Positions 6,747 through 16,244 of a stretch of 64,000 nt of DNA are shown here, piece by piece. Source of the stretch: Streptosporangium pseudovulgare. GTDB lineage: Bacteria > Actinomycetota > Actinomycetes > Streptosporangiales > Streptosporangiaceae. Every line of letters starts with the position of its first letter. Position 1 is the first letter of the stretch. The stretch covers positions 372,001 to 436,000 of the forward strand of contig NZ_BMQJ01000002.1 of NCBI RefSeq assembly GCF_014648055.1. Reading direction: 5' to 3'. Made by a program: the position numbers and the translations under genes. The notes under the pieces are model-generated. The model saw only the letters and a list, made by a program, of their open reading frames with translations, searched no databases and was not told the DNA's origin.

Positions 6747-9332
6747 TCAGGTGAGGACGACCTCCACCGTCAGGTCGCCCTCGGCGGTCTCCAGAACGAA
6801 CTCCTCGACGGCGCCCGCGCCGCACAGGTCGTCCTGGGCCTGCCGTACCAGGTCGGCCTGGGTGCCGGTGACGGTCAGCCGGGAGACCTCTGCGCGCATC
6901 GAGAGCCGGGCGTCGGACTTGGCCTTGCGGACGCGGCCGAGGACCGCCGCGACCGCCGGCAGCAGGTCGGGCAGGCCGCCCGTCTCGCGGGCCTCGGGCC
7001 AGGCCGCCCGGTGCACCGAGCCCTCGCGCCACCAGGACCAGACCTCCTCGGTGACGAACGGCAGGAAGGGCGCGAACAGCCGCAGCAGGACGTCGAGGGC
7101 CTCGCGCAGCGCCGCGCGGGCCGAGCGGGCGGGGCCGCCCTCGCCGTAGGCACGGTTCTTGACCAGCTCCAGGTAGTCGTCGCAGAACTCCCAGAAGAAC
7201 CGCTCGGTCCGCTCCAGCGCGCGGGTGTAGTCGTAGGACTCGAACGCCTCGGTGGCCTCGCCGACCACCTGCGACAGGCGGGCGAGCATCGACAGGTCCA
7301 CCGGCTCGGTGACCTCGGTGACCTCGGTGACCTCGGCGGCCCCGCCGTCCTCCCGCCCGCCGTCCCGCCCGTCCCCGGCCTCGCCCAGGCCCAGGATGAA
7401 CTTCGAGGCGTTCAGGATCTTGATCGCCAGGCGGCGGCCGACCTTGATCTGCCCGACGTCGAACGCGGTGTCGGTGCCCGGCCGGCCGCTCGCCGCCCAG
7501 TAGCGGACCGCGTCGGAGCCGTACTGCTCCAGCAGGCCCAGCGGGGTGACGACGTTGCCCACCGACTTGGACATCTTCTTGCGGTCGGGGTCGAGGATCC
7601 AGCCGGAGATGGCGGCGTTGCGCCAGGGCAGGGTGCCGTGCTCCAGGTGCGCGCGGACCACGGTGGAGAACAGCCAGGTCCGGATGATCTCGTGGGCCTG
7701 CGGGCGCAGGTCCATCGGGAAGACCTTGGCGAACAGCTCGTCGTCGATGCCCCAGCCGCCCGCGATCTGCGGGCTCAGCGAGGAGGTGGCCCAGGTGTCC
7801 ATGACGTCCGGGTCCGCGGTGAATCCCCCCGCCTTGCCGCGCTGGTCCTCGGTGTAGCCGGGTGGCACGTCGCTCTCGGGGTCGATGGGCAGCGTGGACT
7901 CCTCCGGCAGGATCGGCCGGAGGTGGTCGGGCTCGCCCGCGGCGTCGAGGGGGTACCACACCGGGATCGGCACGCCGAAGAACCGCTGCCGGGAGACCAG
8001 CCAGTCACCCGCCAGGCCCTCCACCCAGGACTCGTAGCGGACCCTCATCCGCTCCGGATGCCAGGACAGCTCCCGCCCGCGTGCCAGCAGCGCCTCGCGC
8101 AGCCCGGCGTCGCGCCCGCCGTTGCGGATGTACCACTGGCGGGTGGTGACGATCTCCAGCGGGCGGTCGCCCTTCTCGTAGAACTTCACCGGGCGCCTCA
8201 CCGGCCGGGGCTCGCCGTCCATCTCGCCCGACGCCCGCAGCAGCTCCACGACCCGCTCCCGGGCGCCGTGCACGGTCCGGCCGGCCAGCTCGCCGTACGG
8301 CCCGGCCGGGACGCCGGCGGGCGGCTCGGGCAGCAGCCTGCCGTCCCGGCCGATGACCGGGCGGGTGGGGAGGTTCAGCTCGCGCCACCAGGTGATGTCG
8401 GTGACGTCGCCGAAGGTGCAGACCATCGCGATGCCGGAGCCCTTGCCCGGCTCGGCCAGGTGGTGGGGCAGCACCGGCACCTCGACGCCGAACAGCGGCG
8501 TGACGACGGTGGTGCCGAACAGCGGGCGGTAGCGCTCGTCGTCGGGGTGGGCGACCAGCGCCACGCAGGCGGGCAGCAGCTCGGGCCGGGTCGTCTCGAT
8601 CCAGACGCGCTGCCCGGCGGCCGGGCTCCCGGGGGCGGCGGTGAAGGCGATCCGGTGGAAGGCGCCGGGGTGCTCGCGGTCCTCCAGCTCGGCCTGGGCG
8701 ACGGCCGTGCGGAAGGTGACGTCCCACAGTGTGGGCGCCTCGGCGAGGTAGGCCTCGCCGCGGGCGAGGTTGCGCAGGAAGCCGCGCTGGGAGGCGGCCC
8801 GCGCGCCGCCGTCGATGGTGGCGTAGGTCAGCGACCAGTCGACCGACAGGCCCAGGCGCCGCCACAGCTCCTCGAACGCCTTCTCGTCCTCGATGGTGAG
8901 CCGCTCGCACAGCTCGATGAAGTTGCGGCGCGAGATCGGCACCTGCCGTTTGGGGTCGGGGTCGGCCGGCGGGCGGAAGGCGGGGTCGTAGGGGACGGAG
9001 GGGTCGCAGCGCACGCCGAAGTGGTTCTGCACCCGGCGCTCGGTGGGCAGGCCGTTGTCGTCCCAACCCATGGGGTAGAAGACCTCGCGGCCGCGCATGC
9101 GCTGGAAGCGGGCGATCGCGTCGGTGTGGGTGTAGGAGAAGACATGGCCGACGTGCAGGGATCCGGAGACGGTCGGGGGCGGGGTGTCGATCGAGTAGAT
9201 CTCCTCCCGGCCGCGCGACCTGTCGAAGCGATATGTCCCCTCGGCCTCCCAGCGGGTTACCCATACGGATTCCAGCCCGTCGAGAGTCGGCTTCCCGGGC
9301 ATGGCCGCATGGCGTGATCGCTGGTGTGTCAT
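6747..9332 (-). CDS. valS: Valine--tRNA ligase
   Basis: About 861 residues; class I aminoacyl-tRNA synthetase charging tRNA-Val. The HIGH-type signature is in [17 protein letters not shown], the catalytic KMSKS loop is [18 protein letters not shown], and a CP1 editing domain lies between them; an anticodon-binding helical domain and a C-terminal region follow. The sequence [17 protein letters not shown] marks the ValS branch found in many actinobacteria, shorter than E. coli ValS (951). I choose ATG 9332, in frame with conserved sequence; GGGGAGG is only one base away, so the ATG at 9302 ([11 protein letters not shown]) is possible. A short repeat of GTGACCTCG makes a [11 protein letters not shown] stretch in an inter-domain linker. 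Divergent from the DUF4235 gene. Confidence 0.95.
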   Translation of the reverse strand: MTHQRSRHAAMPGKPTLDGLESVWVTRWEAEGTYRFDRSRGREEIYSIDTPPPTVSGSLHVGHVFSYTHTDAIARFQRMRGREVFYPMGWDDNGLPTERRVQNHFGVRCDPSVPYDPAFRPPADPDPKRQVPISRRNFIELCERLTIEDEKAFEELWRRLGLSVDWSLTYATIDGGARAASQRGFLRNLARGEAYLAEAPTLWDVTFRTAVAQAELEDREHPGAFHRIAFTAAPGSPAAGQRVWIETTRPELLPACVALVAHPDDERYRPLFGTTVVTPLFGVEVPVLPHHLAEPGKGSGIAMVCTFGDVTDITWWRELNLPTRPVIGRDGRLLPEPPAGVPAGPYGELAGRTVHGARERVVELLRASGEMDGEPRPVRRPVKFYEKGDRPLEIVTTRQWYIRNGGRDAGLREALLARGRELSWHPERMRVRYESWVEGLAGDWLVSRQRFFGVPIPVWYPLDAAGEPDHLRPILPEESTLPIDPESDVPPGYTEDQRGKAGGFTADPDVMDTWATSSLSPQIAGGWGIDDELFAKVFPMDLRPQAHEIIRTWLFSTVVRAHLEHGTLPWRNAAISGWILDPDRKKMSKSVGNVVTPLGLLEQYGSDAVRYWAASGRPGTDTAFDVGQIKVGRRLAIKILNASKFILGLGEAGDGRDGGREDGGAAEVTEVTEVTEPVDLSMLARLSQVVGEATEAFESYDYTRALERTERFFWEFCDDYLELVKNRAYGEGGPARSARAALREALDVLLRLFAPFLPFVTEEVWSWWREGSVHRAAWPEARETGGLPDLLPAVAAVLGRVRKAKSDARLSMRAEVSRLTVTGTQADLVRQAQDDLCGAGAVEEFVLETAEGDLTVEVVLT

Positions 9333-9416
9333 GCCTCCCCATGGTATGGCTTCACGCGTCCCCGCGACGGAGAGGGTTAGTGTTCTTCTGCAAAGCGATA
9401 CAAAGGCAGGGAGCAC

Positions 9417-9719
9417 ATGCCAGGCAAAAGCGATAAGCAGCAGCAGGACATGGCGTGGCGGGCCATCGGCGGCCTGGTGGGCCTGGCGACGGCCTTCGTC
9501 GCGCGCAAGGCCATCGGATTCGCCTGGGAGAAGGCGACCGGCAGGAAGCCCCCGATGGACACCGAGTCGCTCGACATCGACCTCAGCGAGGCGATCGGCT
9601 ACGCCATCGTGATGGGCGTGGGCATGCAGGTGGCGCAGATCGTCGCGGGCCGCGCCGCCAGGAGGCGCTACGACGCCTGGAAGGCCGTGAAGGCCACCGC
9701 GCGGGACGCCGTCTCCTGA
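9417..9719 (+). CDS. DUF4235 domain-containing membrane protein
   Basis: A 100-residue protein of the small actinobacterial DUF4235 family. A basic N-terminus is followed by one hydrophobic segment ([20 protein letters not shown]), a short polar loop and a second segment ([20 protein letters not shown]), then a basic C-terminus, giving two predicted membrane helices. ATG at 9417 with AGGGAG upstream. It diverges from valS and ends just before a strong bidirectional hairpin facing otsA. No function is established for the family. Confidence 0.85.
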   Translation: MPGKSDKQQQDMAWRAIGGLVGLATAFVARKAIGFAWEKATGRKPPMDTESLDIDLSEAIGYAIVMGVGMQVAQIVAGRAARRRYDAWKAVKATARDAVS

Positions 9720-9730
9720 CCCGTCCCCGC

Positions 9731-9776
9731 GCGCCCGCCGTACGGATTCCCCGCGGGGAATGCGTACGGCGGGCGC
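9731..9776. terminator. Long bidirectional hairpin between DUF4235 and otsA
   Basis: A 14-base arm, GCGCCCGCCGTACG (9731-9744), pairs with 9763-9776, and an inner ATTCCCCG/CGGGGAAT palindrome continues the stem after one mismatch. It lies 12 bases after the DUF4235 stop and 70 bases beyond the convergent otsA stop, so it can serve both genes. Confidence 0.8.
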
Positions 9777-9845
9777 GGGCGTCCCGGCCCGCCGTACGGC
9801 GGGCGGCCGGGTGCGCGAGGCGGGGCGGACGGGCCGGGGCCGGGG

Positions 9846-11222
9846 TCAGGACTCCAGGTCGGCGAGGAAGTCCTTCGCCCAGCGGTCCACGTCGTAGGTC
9901 GAGATCCGGCGGCGCAGCGAGCGCATCCGCCGCGACAGGTCGTGCGGCGTGGCCCGCATCGCGGCCAGCATGGCCCGCTTGAGGCCGTCGATGTCGTAGG
10001 GGTTGACCAGGAACGCCTGCCGCAGCTCGTCGGCCGCCCCGGCGAACTCGCTGAGCACCAGTGCGCCGCGCAGGTCGTGGCGGCAGGAGATGTACTCCTT
10101 GGCGACCAGGTTCATCCCGTCGCGCAGCGGCGTCACCACCATGACGTCGGCGGCGAGGTAGAGCGCGGCCAGCTCGTCGCGGCCGTAGGACTGGTGCATG
10201 TACTGCACCGGCTGCATGCCCAGCTCCCCCTGCTCGCCGTTGATCCGGCCGACCTGCAGCTCGATGGAGTCGCGCAGCCGCATGTACTCCTCGACCCGCT
10301 CCCGGCTCGGAGTGGCGATCTGCACGAACGCCGCCTCCCCGGGCTTGATGGAGCCCTCGCGGAGCAGCTCGCCGAACGCCTTGAGCCGCTGGCCGATGCC
10401 CTTGGTGTAGTCGAGCCGGTCGACGCCGAGCAGCACGCACTCCGGGTCGCCCAGCTCGGAGCGGATCTCTTTGGCGCGCTCCACGATGTGGGGCTGGCGG
10501 ACCAGGGAGTCGAACTCGCCGAAGTCGACCGAGATGGGGAAGGCCGCGGCGCGCACCACCCGGCCGTCCTCCAGGTGGATCTCGTTCTTCTGGTGTTGCA
10601 GGCCCAGCAGGCGGCGGCAGAGCCGGATGAAGTTGGACGCGCCGCCGGGACGCTGGAAGCCGACCAGGTCGGCGCCGAGGAGTCCCTCCAGCAGCTCCCG
10701 CCGCCAGGGGAGCTGGTAGAACAGCTCGCCCGGCGGGAAGGGGATGTGCAGGAAGAAGCCGATGCGCAGGTCCGGGCGGAGCTCGCGCAGCATGGCGGGG
10801 ACCAGCTGGAGCTGGTAGTCCTGGATCCACACGACCGCGTTCTCGGCCGCCTCCTCGGCGGCGGCACGGGCGAAGCGCTCGTTGACCGTGCGGTAGGCGT
10901 CCCACAGCACGCGCGAGTAGACCGGGGGGGCGACCACGTCGTGGTAGAGGGGCCACAGCGTGGCGTTGGAGAAGCCCTCGTAGTAGAGCTCGACCTCCGA
11001 CGCCGACAGCGGCACGGGGATGAGGTGCATGCCGTCGTGGTCGAAGGGGTCGAGGCGCTCATCGGGGGATCCGGGCCAGCCGATCCAGGCGCCCTCCCTG
11101 CGCTGGAGGACCGGAGCGATCGCGGTGACCAGTCCGCCAGGGCTGCGCCGCCACGTCCCCTCCCCCACCCGATCGACGGGAAGGCGATTTGCGACGATCA
11201 AAAACGAGCTGCGGCCCCGCAC
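9846..11222 (-). CDS. otsA: Alpha,alpha-trehalose-phosphate synthase (UDP-forming)
   Basis: A 458-residue GT20 glycosyltransferase joining a nucleotide-sugar glucose to glucose-6-phosphate to give trehalose-6-phosphate, an osmolyte and stress-protectant precursor. The N-terminal half has [10 protein letters not shown], the glucose-6-phosphate loop, and [16 protein letters not shown]; the C-terminal half has [17 protein letters not shown] and the nucleotide-sugar site [15 protein letters not shown]. Length is typical. The GTG at 11222 is chosen because GGAGG lies five bases upstream; an in-frame TTG at 11255 would add 11 residues. No otsB or trehalase gene lies within the window. About 50 bases downstream of the EcsC-like gene on the same strand, so co-transcription is possible. 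Confidence 0.95.
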   Translation of the reverse strand: MRGRSSFLIVANRLPVDRVGEGTWRRSPGGLVTAIAPVLQRREGAWIGWPGSPDERLDPFDHDGMHLIPVPLSASEVELYYEGFSNATLWPLYHDVVAPPVYSRVLWDAYRTVNERFARAAAEEAAENAVVWIQDYQLQLVPAMLRELRPDLRIGFFLHIPFPPGELFYQLPWRRELLEGLLGADLVGFQRPGGASNFIRLCRRLLGLQHQKNEIHLEDGRVVRAAAFPISVDFGEFDSLVRQPHIVERAKEIRSELGDPECVLLGVDRLDYTKGIGQRLKAFGELLREGSIKPGEAAFVQIATPSRERVEEYMRLRDSIELQVGRINGEQGELGMQPVQYMHQSYGRDELAALYLAADVMVVTPLRDGMNLVAKEYISCRHDLRGALVLSEFAGAADELRQAFLVNPYDIDGLKRAMLAAMRATPHDLSRRMRSLRRRISTYDVDRWAKDFLADLES

Positions 11223-11274
11223 AAAATCCTCCAGATAGTTGGTTTGCTGTAACAACTACCCAGTTAGGGACTTT

Positions 11275-12081
11275 TTATGACTTAGCGGGAGGGAGCTCGT
11301 GGCGGCTCCTCAGGTCGGCGCGTACGACCTCGGCGAGCTTGCGGGTCGCGGCGCGGTTGAGGGTGCCGCCGGCCACGGCGCCGGTCAGGAATGGTCCGAG
11401 GGTGGTCAGATGGCGGCCGAGCGTGCGCATCAGCCGGTTGCGCAGGGCGGTCTTGGCCGCCGCGCCGAGGGCGAGGGTGACCGAGCCGGGGGCCATGGGG
11501 TCGACGCCGCGCTGCTTGGACCAGGCGTTGACGAACGCCACGGCCCGCTGGGCGCCGTTGCCGGGGATGTGCACGCCGTACACCTCGTGGAGCTCGGCGA
11601 GGAGCTTGACCTCGATGGCCGCCACAACGAGGGTCTCGGCCACGAGCTGGGCGGGGGCGGAGAGCAGAAGGGGCGGTGCGGCGAACTCGGCCGCCGCGAG
11701 GGCTCCGCCGATCGCGCCGACCGTCATGGTCGCCTTGGCCGCCGTGCGGACCAGGTCGTCGGCCAGGGCCTCGGCGGTGAGCCCGTGATGGTGCTCGGAG
11801 AGGGTGGCGAGGTCGCGGATGGGGATCCGGGGGGCCACGGACACGAACACGTCGGCCAGCCAGCGTCCCCGGCCCGTGCCCGACGCCTTGGCGTTCTTCG
11901 CTCCCGTGGACAGCGCCGCGGACAGGCGGCCGAGCAGCCGTCGCCGCTCGGCGCCTTCAATGTCACCAGGCTCGGTGAGCCTGCCGACGATCTCCGCCAC
12001 TTCCCGCTCCGGTGCGCCGGCCTCCCCCGCGGACACGGGGTCCTCCGGCGACCCACCGGTCTTGCCGCTCTTCGAAGTCAT
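11275..12081 (-). CDS. EcsC-like hypothetical protein
   Basis: A 268-residue protein with a charged N-terminal ~60 residues, then moderately hydrophobic helices rich in Ala/Gly (KATMTVGAIGGALAAAEFAA, PFLTGAVAGGTLNRAATRKL). The glycine-rich C-terminal helix followed by a basic NxAxTRK stretch recalls the EcsC family of peripheral membrane proteins; this resemblance is by eye and tentative. ATG 12081 is chosen because GAGGAGG lies nine bases upstream; the open frame continues 36 bases further. It lies upstream of otsA on the same strand and downstream of DUF4193. No catalytic motif is seen. Confidence 0.6.
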   Translation of the reverse strand: MTSKSGKTGGSPEDPVSAGEAGAPEREVAEIVGRLTEPGDIEGAERRRLLGRLSAALSTGAKNAKASGTGRGRWLADVFVSVAPRIPIRDLATLSEHHHGLTAEALADDLVRTAAKATMTVGAIGGALAAAEFAAPPLLLSAPAQLVAETLVVAAIEVKLLAELHEVYGVHIPGNGAQRAVAFVNAWSKQRGVDPMAPGSVTLALGAAAKTALRNRLMRTLGRHLTTLGPFLTGAVAGGTLNRAATRKLAEVVRADLRSRHELPPAKS

Positions 12082-12166
12082 GTCGCGGAACCTCCTCAAG
12101 GCCGTCCTGGCGCGCACTTACCCTTCCATGGGAGAACACACCTCGGACAGGCCATCGGAACGATCG

Positions 12167-12466
12167 TCAGGCCGCGCACTCCCGGCAGATCTGCTGGCCG
12201 TTCTTCTCGGTGGCGAGCTGGCTGCGGTGGTGCACGAGGAAGCAGCGCGCGCAGGTGAACTCGTCGGCCTGACGAGGAATCACCCGGAGCGAGAGCTCCT
12301 CGTTGGACAGGTCGGCACCCGGCAGTTCCAGCGACTCGGCGAGATCGGTCTCGTCGATGTCGATGCTGCCCGAGGACTTGTCCGTACGGCGTGCCTGCAG
12401 TTCCTGAAGACTGTCCTCGTTGAGGTCGTCGTCGGTCTTGCGTGGGCTGTCGTAATCAGTAGCCAT
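12167..12466 (-). CDS. DUF4193 family small zinc-ribbon-like protein
   Basis: A 99-residue acidic protein beginning MATDYDSPRKTDDDLNEDSL, the highly conserved start of the actinobacterial DUF4193 family (Rv2699c in M. tuberculosis). The C-terminus contains two CxxC pairs, FTCARCFL and QICRECAA, a probable zinc ribbon. Such proteins are abundant and near-universal in actinobacteria but have no firm function; a role near transcription or ribosomes has been speculated. The 267-base gap upstream, to the end of cutS, probably holds its promoter; I see no convincing motif there. Confidence 0.92.
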   Translation of the reverse strand: MATDYDSPRKTDDDLNEDSLQELQARRTDKSSGSIDIDETDLAESLELPGADLSNEELSLRVIPRQADEFTCARCFLVHHRSQLATEKNGQQICRECAA

Positions 12467-12733
12467 CGGTTTGCTCCATCCCCCTCATCTCTCTTCTGCG
12501 CCGTTCGCGCGTGTAACGTCTGAGAGGCACGACTTGTGCCCAATCCGACGAAGAGACTTTGCATCGGTACCCCGTCGGAATGGTCACTGAACCTCCCCAC
12601 ACGTGAGGTACCTACTGCCCATGGCCATGGTTAGCCGAATATGGCGTAAACCACAGCATCGGCGGTATGAGCCACCGTGTTCGACGGCACATCCAACCAC
12701 ATGTACGGCGTGAGCGAGACGCCCCCCGCCGGA

Positions 12734-14176
12734 TCACCGTGGCTGGAGTCTCACGGTCACCACGAGACCTCCTCCGTCCCTGGGGACGGCGGTCACGTCG
12801 CCTCCGTGAGCCCGCACGACCGCGCGCACGATCGACAGCCCGAGCCCGGCCCCCTTGGAGGAGTCGACCCGGTCGGCGTTGAGCCGCCGGAACGGCTCGA
12901 ACAGGCTGTTCACCTCGTACGCGGGGACGTGCGGCCCCGTGTTGGCCACCTGAACAATCAGGACGCCCTCCACAATTCCCGCCCTGACCCACAAATGGCC
13001 GGAGTCGGAGAGATTGTGTTTGATGGCGTTCTCCACGAGGTTGGACACGCACCGCTCCAGCAGCACCGGATCGCCCACCGTTTCGGCCTTCTGGAGTTCG
13101 GTGGAGACCGTCACGCCGGCCGCCTCGGCCACCGGGGCGAGCTGCTCGACGGCGGTACGCGCCACGTCCCGCATGTCCACCGGTTTGCGCACGCTGAGCT
13201 CGCGCTCGCTGCGGGCCAGCAGCAACAGGCCCTCGATCAGGCGCTCGTTGCGCGCGTTGACCTCCAGCAGCGTGCGGCCCAGCGCCTTGAGGTCCTCCGA
13301 CGCCTCCGGGTCGCCCAGCGCGATCTCCAGGACGGTCCGGTTGATCGTCAGCGGGGTCCGCAGCTCGTGAGAGGCGTTGGCCACGAATCTTCGCTGTGTG
13401 TCGAACGCCACATTGAGCCTGGTCAGCATCGCGTCGAAGGTGTCCGCCAGCTCCTTGAGCTCGTCGTCGGGGCCCTTGAGCGCGATCCGCTCGTGGGCCA
13501 GCGTGCTGCCCGACAGCCTGCGGGCCGTCGCGGTCATCTGCTGGATCGGGCGCAGCGCCCGGTCGGCGACGACGTAACCGATGACGATCGCCAGGATGCC
13601 CACCCCCACCAGGGCGAGGAGCGTACGGCTGAGCAGGGCCTCGCGCGCCTCGTCGATCGCGGCGTGCTTCCACCACAGCCACTCCTGCTGGAAGCGCTGC
13701 TCGTAGGCCAGCGGCGCGTCGGGCAGGCTGACGCCGGGCCAGGCCTCGTTGATGGCCCAGCCGACCATCATGTAGATGACGAAGACCAGCAGCATCCCGG
13801 CCAGGAAGAACAGCAGGCCGTAGGTGATGGTGAGGCGCCAGCGGATGCTGATCCGGTCGAAGAGCGCCCGCGCCCGCTCCAGCGGGCCACCGCGCGCCGG
13901 GGCGGCGCCGGTCGGCGGCGGCCCGTCCCACACCGGCGGGCCCTGCGGCGGCGGGGCCTGCCCGTTCCGCCCGGAACCTGCCTGCGGCGGGGCCTGCCCT
14001 GGATCGGTCCGCCCCGGATCGGTCCGCCTCGGACCGGCCTGCGGCGTCTCCTCCTCGCGCCGCGCCCCCCGCGCGGAGTGGGGGCTGATCATCGGGTGGG
14101 TGGGAGCGGAAAGACGCGCGTCGTCCCCCGGGACGCCCGAGGGGCGCTCGGCTCCGCCGCCTGCCGGGGCGCTCAC
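12734..14176 (-). CDS. cutS: CutS-like sensor histidine kinase
   Basis: A 480-residue two-component kinase. A cytoplasmic N-terminus of about 100 residues rich in Pro/Gly/Arg (including repeated RTDPG) precedes TM1 (LTITYGLLFFLAGMLLVFVI), an extracytoplasmic sensor of about 50 residues, TM2 (LLALVGVGILAIVIGYVVA), HAMP, HisKA with the phospho-accepting His in NASHELRTPLTINR, and HATPase_c with NLVENAIKHN and KGAGLGLSIV. GTG start overlapping the cutR stop (GTGA). Family assignment rests on the adjacent CutR-like regulator and on gene order shared with Streptomyces cutRS. The sensor loop contains no cysteine. Adjacent repeats on the DNA lengthen the N-terminal linker. Confidence 0.85.
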   Translation of the reverse strand: MSAPAGGGAERPSGVPGDDARLSAPTHPMISPHSARGARREEETPQAGPRRTDPGRTDPGQAPPQAGSGRNGQAPPPQGPPVWDGPPPTGAAPARGGPLERARALFDRISIRWRLTITYGLLFFLAGMLLVFVIYMMVGWAINEAWPGVSLPDAPLAYEQRFQQEWLWWKHAAIDEAREALLSRTLLALVGVGILAIVIGYVVADRALRPIQQMTATARRLSGSTLAHERIALKGPDDELKELADTFDAMLTRLNVAFDTQRRFVANASHELRTPLTINRTVLEIALGDPEASEDLKALGRTLLEVNARNERLIEGLLLLARSERELSVRKPVDMRDVARTAVEQLAPVAEAAGVTVSTELQKAETVGDPVLLERCVSNLVENAIKHNLSDSGHLWVRAGIVEGVLIVQVANTGPHVPAYEVNSLFEPFRRLNADRVDSSKGAGLGLSIVRAVVRAHGGDVTAVPRDGGGLVVTVRLQPR

Positions 14177-14826
14177 AGCCGGTATCCCACCCCGGGCACC
14201 GTCTCGATGACCTGAGGCTCGCCCAGCTTCTTCCTCAGGGTCATCATGGTGACGCGCACCACGTTGGTGAACGGGTCGATGTTCTCGTCCCATGCCTTGT
14301 CCAGCAGGTCCTCCTGGCTGACCACGGCGCCCTCGGCGCGCATCAGCTCCTCCAGGACCGCGAACTCCTTCTTGGTGAGCGAGATCTCCTCGCCGTTCCT
14401 GGTCACCAGCCGCTTGCCCGGGTCCAGGCGGACGCCGGAGCGCTCCAGGACCGGCGGCAGCGCCGGAGCCGAGCGGCGGCCCAGCGCCCGCACCCGGGCG
14501 ACCAGCTCGATGAACACGAACGGCTTGGCGAGGTAGTCGTCGGCGCCCAGCCCCAGCCCCTCGACCTTGTCGTCGACGTCGCCCGAGGCGGTGAGCATCA
14601 GGATCCGCGAGGAGGTCCGCTCGGCCACCAGGCGGCGGCAGACCTCGTCCCCGTGGACCTTCGGCAGGTCCCGGTCCAGGACGATGACGTCGTAGTCGAT
14701 GTAGCCGGTCCGCTCCAGCGCCGCGGCGCCGTCGTAGGCCACGTCCACGGCCATGGCCTCACGCCGCAGCCCCGTCGCGATCGCGTCGGCGAGCACCCGC
14801 TCGTCCTCCACCACAAGCACCCGCAC
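14173..14826 (-). CDS. cutR: CutR-like OmpR-family response regulator
   Basis: A 217-residue regulator. The receiver domain starts VRVLVVEDERVLADAIATGL, phospho-acceptor Asp in YDVIVLDRDLPK and Lys in ADDYLAKPF; the OmpR/PhoB winged helix lies in the C-terminal half, ending VIETVPGVGYRL. The wording of the receiver and of the DNA-binding domain (DENIDPFTNVVRVTMMTLRKKL) matches Streptomyces CutR closely as I recall it; CutRS there has been linked to secretion stress and carbon sensing. GTG at 14826 with GGGGGAGGG ten bases upstream. Co-transcribed with cutS. Two directly repeated GTAAGC hexamers 73-89 bases upstream may be its own operator. Confidence 0.9.
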   Translation of the reverse strand: MRVLVVEDERVLADAIATGLRREAMAVDVAYDGAAALERTGYIDYDVIVLDRDLPKVHGDEVCRRLVAERTSSRILMLTASGDVDDKVEGLGLGADDYLAKPFVFIELVARVRALGRRSAPALPPVLERSGVRLDPGKRLVTRNGEEISLTKKEFAVLEELMRAEGAVVSQEDLLDKAWDENIDPFTNVVRVTMMTLRKKLGEPQVIETVPGVGYRL

Positions 14827-14898
14827 GGCTTCTGGTCCCTCCCCCTGGCGTCGATGAACAAGCCGCCGGAACGGCCCCCCATTGTGAGCACTCCCCCC

Positions 14899-14915
14899 GT
14901 AAGCCGGCGGTAAGC
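14899..14915 (-). promoter_or_regulatory. Direct repeat (GTAAGC at 11-bp spacing) upstream of cutR
   Basis: On the plus strand GTAAGC occurs at 14899-14904 and again at 14910-14915, a spacing of exactly 11 bases. OmpR/PhoB-family dimers bind head-to-tail to half-sites about 10-11 bases apart, and autoregulation is common, so this is a candidate CutR operator. Motif identity is unproven. Confidence 0.4.
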
Positions 14916-15045
14916 CCGTTGTCACGATAACCACCGTGCGTGATGTATCCCACATCGAGGTTTAGCGCGAGGCGAGGGGTGGGTACGGCTGAAGGCCAGT
15001 CCCCTGCAGACCCAGTCCTTCATCCCCGCTTAGAAAGAAGGTGAG

Positions 15046-15210
15046 ATGGGCGAGTTCTCCTCCACGATCGAAAACCGCCTCGACCAGGCGTACAAGAACC
15101 TCCACGAAGCCGAGTCCACGGGCGATCAATACCTCGCCGACACCTTCACCGCCGAGATCGAGGATCTCCACCGCCTGGCGACGGACAATGGAGTCCACAT
15201 CCGGCACTGA
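15046..15210 (+). CDS. Small conserved-looking acidic protein (54 aa)
   Basis: A 54-residue protein beginning MGEFSSTIENRLDQAYKNL and ending NGVHIRH, amphipathic and acidic, predicted as two helices. A purine-rich site (AAAGAAGGTGAG) directly precedes the ATG and a 16-bp hairpin terminator follows 31 bases after the stop, so it is a complete monocistronic gene. It lies between the divergent cutR promoter and the convergent IMPase gene. I have no firm family; similar small helical proteins occur at this site in related actinobacteria. Function unknown. Confidence 0.75.
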   Translation: MGEFSSTIENRLDQAYKNLHEAESTGDQYLADTFTAEIEDLHRLATDNGVHIRH

Positions 15211-15241
15211 CGTGATCCGGCGTTGATCCGGCACCGATGTG

Positions 15242-15278
15242 GAAGGAGCCCCCGGCCGATGTGGCCGGGGGCTCCTTC
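15242..15278. terminator. 16-bp stem hairpin after the 54-aa gene
   Basis: GAAGGAGCCCCCGGCC (15242-15257) is exactly complementary to 15263-15278 around a GATGT loop. It closes the small gene on the plus strand and also lies about 100 bases beyond the convergent IMPase stop. Confidence 0.85.
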
Positions 15279-15316
15279 ACGTCCGTCCCGGACCCGGACG
15301 GCTTCGAGCGTCACGC

Positions 15317-15394
15317 ACCGGGTCCGGCGGCGGCCGGGACTTTCAGGCGTCTCCCACCGGGTCCGGCGGGCGGGACTTTCAGGCGTCGCGCTCC
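15317..15394. repeat. 39-bp tandem duplication at the 3' end of the IMPase gene
   Basis: ACCGGGTCCGGCGG...GGGACTTTCAGGCGTC occurs at 15317-15355 and again from 15356, running into the IMPase stop codon; a third partial copy (CCGGGTCCAGCGGCG) is inside the coding region. Read on the minus strand, the last codons and stop of the gene have been copied downstream, leaving the protein intact. Confidence 0.75.
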
Positions 15395-16173
15395 GGGTCC
15401 AGCGGCGCCAGCAGGTCGTGCAGCTCCTCGAACAGGCCCGGCGCCGCGCAGATCGTGAGCCCGGGGCCGTGCGGTCGGCCGTTCAGCCCGCCGATCCTGG
15501 CCCCGGCCTCGACGGCGACGAGGCCGCCGGCCGAGTAGTCCCACGCCTTCGGGCCGCGCTCGTAGTAGCCGTCCACCCGCCCGGCCGCCACCGAGCACAG
15601 GTCGGACGCGGCCGACCCGCCCCGCCGGATGTCGCGTACGGCGGGCAGCACCTCGGCCAGCACCTCGGCCTGCACCCTGCGCCGCCCGGCGGCGTAGCCG
15701 AACCCGGTGGCGATCAGCGCGCGGTCCAGCGGCACGCCGGTGTTGCAGCGCAGCCGCTCCCCCGCCAGCCAGGCGCCCTCGCCCCTGGCCGCGGTGAAGA
15801 CCTCGCCCCGGGGCACGACGTTGACCGCGCCCGCGACGACCTCCCCGTCGACCTCGACGGCGATGCTGACCGCCCACTCGGGCAGGCCGTACAGGAAGTT
15901 GACCGTCCCGTCGATGGGGTCGACGATCCAGCGGACCCGGCCGTCGCCGGTCGAGCCGCCCTCCTCGCCGAGGATCGCGTCGTCGGGCCGGACGGCCCTG
16001 ATCCTGGTGCGGATCAGCTCCTCCGAGGCCCGGTCCAGCGCGGTCACCACGTCGGTCGGGCTGGACTTGGTGTCCAGCACCTCCGGCCGGGCCGGCCGCT
16101 TGGCCGTGAGCATCTCCCCGGCCTCCCGGGCGATCTCCTCGGCCAGCTGGGCGAACGTCACGAAGGTCTCCAT
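15379..16173 (-). CDS. Inositol monophosphatase family protein (SuhB-like)
   Basis: A 264-residue Mg2+-dependent phosphatase of the IMPase superfamily. Metal-binding motifs are intact: the Glu pair in [23 protein letters not shown], and C-terminal [18 protein letters not shown]. By position it corresponds to SuhB (Rv2701c) of mycobacteria, which dephosphorylates inositol-1-phosphate; substrate here is inferred. ATG 16173 is chosen for GGAGGGGGGCAGGCC upstream; the frame stays open to 16200. The second IMPase-like gene of the window, at 58084, lacks a metal ligand this one has. The end of the gene is tandemly duplicated. Convergent with the 54-residue gene. Confidence 0.93.
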   Translation of the reverse strand: METFVTFAQLAEEIAREAGEMLTAKRPARPEVLDTKSSPTDVVTALDRASEELIRTRIRAVRPDDAILGEEGGSTGDGRVRWIVDPIDGTVNFLYGLPEWAVSIAVEVDGEVVAGAVNVVPRGEVFTAARGEGAWLAGERLRCNTGVPLDRALIATGFGYAAGRRRVQAEVLAEVLPAVRDIRRGGSAASDLCSVAAGRVDGYYERGPKAWDYSAGGLVAVEAGARIGGLNGRPHGPGLTICAAPGLFEELHDLLAPLDPERDA

Positions 16174-16244
16174 GGCCTGCCCCCCTCCTCGTTCACTCAC
16201 CGCTCATCCGCTGTGGCCCGCCGTACCGGGGCCGTCGTCCGTCC

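Noticed and set aside
12631-12702. A 23-codon minus-strand frame (MWLDVPSNTVAHTADAVVYA, ending IFG) just after cutS
   Set aside because: It reads plausibly but has no ribosome binding site, no terminator of its own, and could be chance. I kept it out of the feature list.
12560-12733. Possible riboswitch or RNA element between DUF4193 and cutS
   Set aside because: No recognisable conserved core or stem arrangement could be seen.
12612-13931. Minus-strand frame of 439 residues overlapping cutS
   Set aside because: Arg/Gly/Ala-rich and antiparallel in codon character; cutS in the neighbouring frame has complete kinase motifs.
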